DNA of 6,021 nt from Tagaea sp. (GTDB taxonomy: Bacteria > Pseudomonadota > Alphaproteobacteria > CACIAM-22H2), in the NCBI GenBank assembly GCA_023653245.1, contig JAMNXK010000147.1, positions 1 through 6,021 on the forward strand. The letters are read 5' to 3'. Of this stretch, positions 1 through 6,021 are shown piece after piece. Within the stretch, counting starts at the first letter, position 1; every line of letters starts with the position of its first letter. The notes under the pieces are model-generated. The model was not told where the DNA came from. It saw nothing but the letters and a program-made list of their open reading frames with translations, and did not search any database. The position numbers and the translations under genes are program-made.

Positions 1-630
1 ACCGGCTTCGCGGGCGCTTTGTGGCTCGCGATCCTGGTCAGCATGGCGAGCTATGCCGGTCTCGTGGCGTTGGCGCGCGGGGCGGAGCGTCTGGCGCCGC
101 TGCTGGCAGGCTATCTCGTGTGCCTGGCGGCACTCGCCACGATCTGGCAGCACGCGCCCGAGCGACCCTTGGTCGGCCAGCCGCCCGAGGCGTGGCTGGT
201 CGCCCATGTGTTGATGGCGCTGGTCGCCTATGGGCTGCTGACGCTGTCCGCCGTCGCCGGATTGGGCGTGTTCCTGCAGGAGCGCGCCCTCAAATCCAAG
301 CGCCCGACCGAGTTCACGCGTCGCCTGCCGTCGATCGCCGAGGGCGAGACGCTGCTCGCCCAGCTGCTGATGGCCTCGGGCGCGGTGCTGGCCGTGGCGT
401 TGATCTCGGGCAGCATCCTGTCGTGGTTTACGTTCGCCGCCCCGCTCAAGCTCGATCACAAGACGGTGCTGTCCTTCGCGACGTTCTTGGCGATCGCCGG
501 ATTGCTCTTCGTCCATCGCCGGGGCGGTATGTCGGGACGGCGCGCGGCGCGCTATGTCCTTTTCGCTTATTTGCTGCTCACCCTTGCGTATCCGGGAGTT
601 AAGTTCGTGACCGACGTCATTATCGGCTAA
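1..630 (+). CDS. CcsA/YpjD-like cytochrome c assembly family membrane protein, 3' part
   Basis: Probable inner-membrane protein of the CcsA/HemX/YpjD group (cytochrome c assembly family), related to haem-handling proteins of cytochrome c maturation. The frame is open from base 1 to the TAA at 628-630, giving 209 visible codons. Compared from memory with E. coli YpjD (about 263 residues), some 50-60 N-terminal residues lie before the window, so the in-frame TTG at 19 is unlikely to be the start. About six hydrophobic segments are visible, near residues 8-25, 31-49, 65-90, 118-144, 155-172 and 181-205 of the visible part. His69 sits in the segment AHVLMALVAYG and His153 in LDHKTVLS. Both lie where the family carries conserved, possibly haem-binding, histidines. 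The C-terminal pattern GRRAARY then LLLTLAYPGVKFV is typical of the family. A 168-base gap separates it from dusB, so it is probably not in that operon. The family call is firm; a specific role in c-type cytochrome maturation is inferred. Confidence 0.82.
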   Translation, partial: TGFAGALWLAILVSMASYAGLVALARGAERLAPLLAGYLVCLAALATIWQHAPERPLVGQPPEAWLVAHVLMALVAYGLLTLSAVAGLGVFLQERALKSKRPTEFTRRLPSIAEGETLLAQLLMASGAVLAVALISGSILSWFTFAAPLKLDHKTVLSFATFLAIAGLLFVHRRGGMSGRRAARYVLFAYLLLTLAYPGVKFVTDVIIG

Positions 631-640
631 AAAGTGTATT

Positions 641-707
641 TTGCGCCGCAGAAGACAAGCCTTTTTTTCGCTTTAATTCAGATGAGTTTTGGCGTGTTGC
701 GGCGCAA
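641..707. repeat. Pair of matching 9-bp dyads (10-bp inverted repeat)
   Basis: TTGCGCCGCA at 641-650 and TGCGGCGCAA at 698-707 are perfect reverse complements separated by 47 bases. Each arm is itself a dyad, TGCG-S-CGCA (642-650 and 698-706), so the two copies are also direct repeats differing only at the central base. Their centres are 56 bp apart. This could be a pair of operator sites for a dimeric regulator, or a long-range RNA hairpin. The interval between them is AT-rich and includes seven T at 662-668. The symmetry is seen directly; any function is inferred. Confidence 0.45.
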
Positions 708-730
708 GAACGCGGATCCGTAACACGGAC

Positions 731-759
731 TTGCCAGGCGCTTTGCGCTGGGGTAGAAC
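731..759 (+). promoter_or_regulatory. Candidate sigma70-type promoter for the dusB-ntrBC operon
   Basis: TTGCCA at 731-736 matches the -35 consensus at five of six positions. TAGAAC at 754-759 matches the -10 consensus at four of six, and the spacer is exactly 17 bases. Transcription would begin near 766, giving a leader of about 33 bases before the dusB ATG. An imperfect dyad (734-751) fills the spacer. It is the best-matching hexamer pair I found in the gap, and it lies before the first gene of the tight cluster. In GC-rich alphaproteobacteria such matches are only suggestive. Confidence 0.4.
734..751. repeat. Imperfect dyad within the promoter spacer
   Basis: CCA(G)GCGC at 734-741 pairs with GCGCTGG at 745-751 around a TTT loop, with G737 unpaired. 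It occupies nearly the whole spacer between the candidate -35 and -10 boxes, a usual place for a repressor site. No run of T follows, so it is not an intrinsic terminator. Function is unknown. Confidence 0.3.
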
Positions 760-772
760 CGCTCAATCTCTA

Positions 773-784
773 GCCAGCACTGGC
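773..784 (+). promoter_or_regulatory. Small hairpin just before the dusB start
   Basis: GCCAG at 773-777 and CTGGC at 780-784 are reverse complements with only CA between them; in RNA the innermost pair would probably open to make a 4-base loop. The right arm overlaps GGCGGA (782-787), the only purine-rich, Shine-Dalgarno-like stretch upstream of the dusB ATG at 799. Folding could therefore reduce initiation. It is short, and a regulatory role is speculative. Confidence 0.25.
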
Positions 785-798
785 GGAATGCCCGATTA

Positions 799-1830
799 AT
801 GAGCATCAATATTGGTCCCATCCAATTGGACGCGCCGGTCGTGTTGGCGCCTTTGTCCGGCATCTCGGATTTGCCGTTTCGCCGTCTGGTGAAGCGCTTC
901 GGCGCCGGGCTGGTCGTGTCCGAGATGATCGCCAGCCAAGCGATGATCCGCGCGACGCGGCAGTCGCTGCTCATGGCCGAGTTCGCACCCGAGGAGTTTC
1001 CGATGGCCGTGCAGCTCGCGGGCTGCGAGCCGCAGGTGATGGGCGAAGCGGCCAGGCTCAACGAAGATCGCGGGGCGCAGATCGTCGATATCAATTTCGG
1101 CTGCCCGGTGAAGAAAGTCGTGAACGGCCATGCCGGCTCGTCGCTGATGCGCGACGAGCTGCTCGCCGCGCGCATCCTCGAAGCCACGGTCAAGGCGGTG
1201 AAGATTCCCGTCACGCTCAAAATGCGCTTGGGCTGGGACCATAATTCGTTGAACGCGCCCAAGCTCGCGCGCATCGCCCAGGAAAGCGGGATCAAGTCGC
1301 TGGCCATCCACGGGCGCACGCGCCAGCAATTCTACGAAGGCAAGGCCGATTGGTCGCTGATCCGCCGCGTGAAGGACGCGGTGTCGATTCCGGTTTTCGC
1401 GAATGGCGACATAACGACCTACGACGCGGCCGCCGAGGCGCTGCGCCAATCGGGCGCCGACGGCGTGATGATCGGGCGCGGCGCGTGCGGGCGGCCTTGG
1501 TTCCCGGCCAACGTCATCCGTTTCCTGGCCACCGGCGAACGCGCGATCGATCCGGATCTCGAGACGCAAATGGCGATCGTGCTCGAACACTACGACGCGA
1601 TGCTCGCCCATTACGGCGTGGACGCGGGCAAGCGCGTGGCGCGCAAGCATCTGGGCTGGTACGCGCGCGGCTTTCCGGGTGCCGCCGAGTTCCGCGCCAA
1701 GGTCATGACCGTGCCCGAGCCCGAGGCGGTGAAAGACATGGTCCGTGCGGCTTGGGGTCGCGCGATCGAGGCGGGCTGGAAACCGTCCGCCGAGAGCGAA
1801 TCGGTCGCCGGCCTCAAGGAGGCCGCGTAA
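799..1830 (+). CDS. dusB: tRNA-dihydrouridine synthase DusB (NifR3)
   Basis: FMN-dependent enzyme that reduces specific uridines of tRNA to dihydrouridine using NADPH, in the cytoplasm. The 343-residue product has the family's TIM-barrel motifs in order: [14 protein letters not shown] at 17-30, QLAGCEP at 72-78, and [11 protein letters not shown] at 97-107 with the catalytic Cys102. TLKMRLGW at 139-146 (Lys141, Arg143), IHGRTR at 170-175 (His171), ANGD at 201-204 and [17 protein letters not shown] at 219-235 follow and form the FMN and phosphate-binding side. The C-terminal helical part contains [13 protein letters not shown]. It is slightly longer than E. coli DusB because of a poorly conserved tail. 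The ATG at 799 puts the family's first motif at the expected distance; its ribosome binding site is weak. The DusB subfamily, rather than DusA or DusC, is supported by the motifs and by the neighbouring ntrB, as in the nifR3-ntrB-ntrC operons of other alphaproteobacteria. The stop shares its last base with the ntrB start. Confidence 0.96.
   Translation: MSINIGPIQLDAPVVLAPLSGISDLPFRRLVKRFGAGLVVSEMIASQAMIRATRQSLLMAEFAPEEFPMAVQLAGCEPQVMGEAARLNEDRGAQIVDINFGCPVKKVVNGHAGSSLMRDELLAARILEATVKAVKIPVTLKMRLGWDHNSLNAPKLARIAQESGIKSLAIHGRTRQQFYEGKADWSLIRRVKDAVSIPVFANGDITTYDAAAEALRQSGADGVMIGRGACGRPWFPANVIRFLATGERAIDPDLETQMAIVLEHYDAMLAHYGVDAGKRVARKHLGWYARGFPGAAEFRAKVMTVPEPEAVKDMVRAAWGRAIEAGWKPSAESESVAGLKEAA
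1816..1822 (+). promoter_or_regulatory. Strong ribosome binding site of ntrB
   Basis: AAGGAGG lies seven bases before the ATG at 1830 and is a near-perfect Shine-Dalgarno sequence, the strongest in the window. It sits inside the last codons of dusB. It settles the ntrB start, because the ntrB frame is open upstream into dusB back to about 1350. Confidence 0.8.
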
Positions 1831-2951
1831 TGGCCCTCGCGATTCCGCTGAAGCCGGCCGCCGCGCGCTTGCCGTCCCTCGACATGGCGGCGGTGTTCGC
1901 GGCCTTGCCCGACGCCGTGCTGGTGCTCGATGGGCAAGACCGCATCCTCAACGCCAATCCCGCCGCCGAAAGCTTTTTCGAAGCCGGCGCCAATCTGTTG
2001 ATCGGCCGCCGCCTCGCGGATTTCGTGCCCGCCGACAACCCGGTCTTCGGTGTGTTGCTGCAAGCGCGCAAGCACGGCGCGTCGGTGTCCGAGGACGAAG
2101 TCGCCATCGAAAGCCCGCGCATCGGCCATCAGCTCGTATCGGTGCGCGCGGGCTATGTCGGCGACGGGCCCGAGGGCCAGGTGGCGCTGATGCTCCAACG
2201 CCGTACGATGGCGGGCAAGATCGGCCGCCAGCTCGTCCATCGCAACGCCGGGCGCTCGGTCGGCGCCATGGCGCAGATGCTCGCCCACGAGGTCAAGAAT
2301 CCGCTCTCGGGCATCCGGGGCGCCGCGCAATTGCTCGAGCAGACCGCGCAGCCGCAGGACCGCGAGCTCACGCGCCTCATCTGCGACGAAACCGATCGCA
2401 TCCGCGCCCTGGTCGATCGCATGGAAATGTTCAGCGACGGCCTGCCGCTGGACACGGGCCCGGTGAACATCCATCGCGTGCTCGGCCATGTGCGCGTGCT
2501 CGCCCAGGCCGGTTTCGGCCGGCATGTGCGCTTCGCCGAGAATTACGATCCCTCGCTGCCGCCCGTGCTGGGCCAGCGCGATCAGCTGATCCAGATATTC
2601 CTCAATCTGGTCAAGAACGCCGCCGAAGCCTGTCCGCGCCAAGGCGGGGAGATCGTGCTCGCCACGGCCTTCCAGCAAGGCGTGCGCTTCGCCGTCCCCG
2701 GCACCACGCAGCGCGTATCGCTGCCGCTGGTGGTCTCGGTGCAGGACAACGGCGAAGGCATTCCCGAAGAAATCCGGCCGCATCTGTTCGAACCCTTCAT
2801 CACGACCAAGAAGAAGGGGACTGGCCTGGGACTTGCTTTGGTCGCCAAGATCGTCGGCGACCATGGCGGCGTGATCGAGTTCGACGGCCAGCCGCGGCGC
2901 ACGGTGTTCCGCGTCCGCCTGCCGATCGCCAACGGCGCGACGGTCGAGTAA
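1830..2951 (+). CDS. ntrB: Nitrogen regulation sensor histidine kinase NtrB
   Basis: Cytoplasmic histidine kinase/phosphatase of the NtrB-NtrC pair. In studied members, PII protein binds it under nitrogen sufficiency and turns it toward dephosphorylating NtrC. The 373-residue product has no membrane segment. A PAS domain covers about residues 20-125 (ALPDAVLVLD, then NANPAAESFF). A dimerisation/phosphoacceptor domain follows, with the H-box LAHEVKNPLSGIRGAAQLL and His153 as the phosphorylated residue. The ATP-binding domain has the N-box NLVKNAAEA (Asn263), the G1 box DNGEGI (Asp306), the F-box FEPFITTKKKG (320-330) and the G2 box GTGLGL (330-335). A short insert of the kind seen in alphaproteobacterial NtrB, with VPGTTQRVSLPL at 289-300, lies between the N and G1 boxes. 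All catalytic residues are present and length is normal. The start is fixed by AAGGAGG at 1816-1822. It overlaps dusB by one base, and ntrC follows after 6 bases, so its output is made next to its target. Confidence 0.96.
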   Translation: MALAIPLKPAAARLPSLDMAAVFAALPDAVLVLDGQDRILNANPAAESFFEAGANLLIGRRLADFVPADNPVFGVLLQARKHGASVSEDEVAIESPRIGHQLVSVRAGYVGDGPEGQVALMLQRRTMAGKIGRQLVHRNAGRSVGAMAQMLAHEVKNPLSGIRGAAQLLEQTAQPQDRELTRLICDETDRIRALVDRMEMFSDGLPLDTGPVNIHRVLGHVRVLAQAGFGRHVRFAENYDPSLPPVLGQRDQLIQIFLNLVKNAAEACPRQGGEIVLATAFQQGVRFAVPGTTQRVSLPLVVSVQDNGEGIPEEIRPHLFEPFITTKKKGTGLGLALVAKIVGDHGGVIEFDGQPRRTVFRVRLPIANGATVE

Positions 2952-2957
2952 GCGAAA

Positions 2958-4427
<1,470 letters not shown>

Positions 4428-4430
4428 CCG

Positions 4431-4448
4431 CCGCGCCCTCGCGCGCGG
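4431..4448 (+). promoter_or_regulatory. GC-rich hairpin between ntrC and ntrY
   Basis: CCGCGC at 4431-4436 pairs with GCGCGG at 4443-4448 around a 6-base loop, a stem made only of G-C pairs. It starts 3 bases after the ntrC stop and ends 6 bases before the ntrY ATG. Its right arm includes the first two G of the GGGG at 4447-4450, part of the only Shine-Dalgarno-like stretch of ntrY. No run of T follows, so it is not a standard terminator. It may lower ntrY translation, or mark a processing or pausing site. Confidence 0.35.
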
Positions 4449-4454
4449 GGCAGG

Positions 4455-6021
4455 ATGACGGACATTCCCAGCGACATGCCGATTTCGGCGCCGCCTTCTT
4501 GGGCCGCGCGATTGAACCTTTGGGCGCGGCACTCCGGGCTGGGCCGCAAGCTCGCCTTTCTGCTCGCGATTCTGTCGGTCATCGCGGGCGTGGTGACCTA
4601 TCTCGTCGCGACGGCGGAGGAGGGGCCCGACGAACCCCGCCTTGTGCTGCTGCTCACGGTGAACCTCGCGCTGCTGCTGGCGCTGGGCACCGTGGTGGCG
4701 CGCGAACTCGTCAAGCTTTGGATCCAGCGCCGGCGCGGCCTGGCGGGCGCGCGGCTGCATGTGCGGCTGGTGGCGTTGTTCGCGGTGCTCGCCGGCGCGC
4801 CGGCGGTGATCATGGCGGTGGCCTCCGCGCTGTTCTTCAATCTGGGCGTCCAAGCTTGGTTCTCCGATCCGGTGCGCGACACGTTGCGCGAATCTCTCGC
4901 GGCGGCCGAAACCTATCTGGAGGAGCACCGCTCCAACATCCGCGGCGACATCCAGGCGATGGCCGCCGACGTCGCGCGCGAAGGCACCCTCGGCGTTCTC
5001 GATCGCCAGCGCCTGCAGGAACTCGTCGAGACCCAAGCGCAGATCCGCGCGCTGACCGAGGCGGTGGTGTTCGACGGGCGCGGCCAAGTCCATGCGCGCG
5101 CGGGCTTCACGCTGTCGCTGCAGTTCGAGGTCGTCCCGTTCTGGGCGCTGGACCGCGCGCGGGTCGGCGAAGTGGTGGTTTTCACGCCCGAGCGTTCGGA
5201 GGACGGCGGATCGTTGACCGATCGGGTGCGCGCCCTCGCGCGCGTCGATGGATTCGATCAAATGTTCCTGCTGGTCGGGCGCTTCGTCGAGCCGCGGGTC
5301 GTCCAGCACGTCGATCGCACGCGCTTGGCGGTGCGCACCTACGAAGCGATCGAAGGGAAACGCTCGGGCTTCCAGGTCACCTTCGCGGTGATGTTCGTGG
5401 TCGTGGCGATGCTGCTCTTGCTCGCGGCGATTTGGATCGGTCTGGGCGTGGCCAACGGCCTGGCGCGGCCGGTCGGGGCCCTCATCGTCGCGGCCGATCG
5501 GGTGCGGGAGGGCGATCTCTCCGCGCGCGTGGCCGAGACCGCTTCGGACGACGAAATCGGCACGCTGTCGCGCGCCTTCAACCGCATGACCGGCGAGATC
5601 GAGAGCCAGCGCCGCGAACTCGTCGAAGCCAGCGGCCAGATCGAGAATCGCCGGCGCTTCACCGAGGCCGTGCTCGCCGGCGTTTCGGCTGGGGTCGTGG
5701 GTTTGGACGAGGAGGGGCGGATCGCGTTCTCCAATCTTTCGGCGTCGCGGCTGATCGGCGTCGATCTCGACGCGCGGCACGGCGAGAAGCTCGGCGATAT
5801 CGCGCTCGAGATGGCGCCGCTGGTCGAAGCCGCCGCCGGTGCGGACAAGCCCGCCGAAGGCGAAGTCCACGTGCAGCGCGACGGCGCGCGCCGCACCTTC
5901 GTCGTGCGCATCGCCAAGGCGCGGCTGGGCGACGGTACGCTCGGCCTGGTCGCCACGTTCGACGACGTGACCGACCTCGAAGCCGCCCAGCGCCAAGCCG
6001 CGTGGTCGGACGTGGCCCGGC
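4455..6021 (+). CDS. ntrY: Nitrogen regulation transmembrane histidine kinase NtrY, 5' part
   Basis: Membrane histidine kinase of the NtrY-NtrX pair, linked in alphaproteobacteria to nitrogen metabolism, redox or envelope control. The frame is open from ATG 4455 to the right edge, giving 522 codons. Members have roughly 730-770 residues, so about 210-250 are missing. Hydrophobic segments lie near 33-53, 62-82 and 104-128. An external region of about 175 residues (129-305) follows, starting with the helical stretch ESLAAAETYLEEHRSNIRGD, which resembles NtrY proteins. A fourth membrane segment is at 306-332. HAMP (about 333-385) contains ARPVGAL and DDEIGTLSRAFNRM. A PAS domain (about 402-510) starts at RRFTEAVLAGVSAGVVGLD. 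The visible sequence ends at SDVAR (518-522), immediately before where the family has its phosphoacceptor histidine box. The kinase core is therefore outside the window and activity cannot be judged. In-frame ATG 4476 is a less likely start. Context after ntrC supports NtrY over other HAMP-PAS kinases. Confidence 0.93.
   Translation, partial: MTDIPSDMPISAPPSWAARLNLWARHSGLGRKLAFLLAILSVIAGVVTYLVATAEEGPDEPRLVLLLTVNLALLLALGTVVARELVKLWIQRRRGLAGARLHVRLVALFAVLAGAPAVIMAVASALFFNLGVQAWFSDPVRDTLRESLAAAETYLEEHRSNIRGDIQAMAADVAREGTLGVLDRQRLQELVETQAQIRALTEAVVFDGRGQVHARAGFTLSLQFEVVPFWALDRARVGEVVVFTPERSEDGGSLTDRVRALARVDGFDQMFLLVGRFVEPRVVQHVDRTRLAVRTYEAIEGKRSGFQVTFAVMFVVVAMLLLLAAIWIGLGVANGLARPVGALIVAADRVREGDLSARVAETASDDEIGTLSRAFNRMTGEIESQRRELVEASGQIENRRRFTEAVLAGVSAGVVGLDEEGRIAFSNLSASRLIGVDLDARHGEKLGDIALEMAPLVEAAAGADKPAEGEVHVQRDGARRTFVVRIAKARLGDGTLGLVATFDDVTDLEAAQRQAAWSDVAR

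Noticed and set aside
228..449. Short - strand open frames opposite the ccsA-like gene, and similar ones elsewhere
   Set aside because: No ribosome binding site or recognisable protein features; they are shadows of real + strand genes.
625..668. Possible intrinsic terminator of the ccsA-like gene: seven T at 662-668 preceded by AGCC, which can pair with GGCT at 625-628
   Set aside because: The stem is only 4 bp with a loop of about 29 bases and starts inside the last codons of the gene. The T run is notable in such GC-rich DNA, but there is no convincing hairpin.
689..706. Possible sigma54 -24/-12 element around TTGGCGTGTTGCGG
   Set aside because: The GG and GC dinucleotides are not at the required spacing (off by one base), and the rest of the consensus is not matched.
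713..729. Palindrome CGGATCCG (713-720) and small hairpin TCCGT-AAC-ACGGA (717-729)
   Set aside because: Short, mutually overlapping symmetries with no T run or position relative to a promoter that would give them a role; likely chance.
1350..1829. Upstream extension of the ntrB frame into dusB
   Set aside because: It would overlap dusB by about 480 bases, the residues are Arg-rich and unlike NtrB, and the strong ribosome binding site at 1816-1822 fixes the start at 1830.

Overview
The window is a compact, very GC-rich bacterial chromosome segment. All supported genes lie on the + strand. Gene order is a CcsA/YpjD-like cytochrome c assembly protein (cut by the left edge), dusB (nifR3), ntrB, ntrC and ntrY (cut by the right edge). 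The run nifR3-ntrB-ntrC, followed by ntrY, is a classical alphaproteobacterial nitrogen-regulation arrangement, known for example from Rhodobacter capsulatus and Azospirillum. Together with the strong G/C third-position bias this points to an alphaproteobacterium, perhaps Rhodospirillales-like. The genus cannot be told from this sequence.

Layout. Bases 1-630 hold the C-terminal part of a multi-pass membrane protein of the CcsA/HemX/YpjD family. Bases 631-798 are the only real intergenic region. It is visibly more AT-rich than its surroundings and holds a pair of matching 9-bp dyads, a T7 run, a plausible sigma70-type promoter and two small hairpins. Bases 799-1830 are dusB, whose last base overlaps the ntrB start. 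ntrB (1830-2951) is followed after 6 bases by ntrC (2958-4427), and after 27 bases by ntrY (4455 to the edge). The tight spacing suggests one transcript read from the gap before dusB.

How the genes work together. NtrB is a soluble PAS-histidine kinase expected to be controlled by PII protein. NtrC is its response regulator and a sigma54 activator with every hallmark motif intact. NtrY is the membrane-bound kinase of the second pair, NtrY-NtrX; ntrX is predicted just beyond the right edge. DusB makes dihydrouridine in tRNA and has no known direct part in nitrogen sensing, although it is commonly the first gene of this operon. The upstream CcsA-like gene looks like a separate unit.

The coding content is ordinary and well conserved, and I found no undescribed system. 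The observations most worth a second look are in the control sequences: the dyad pair and promoter before dusB, the apparent absence there of a sigma54 promoter or NtrC site, and a hairpin that may mask the ntrY ribosome binding site.
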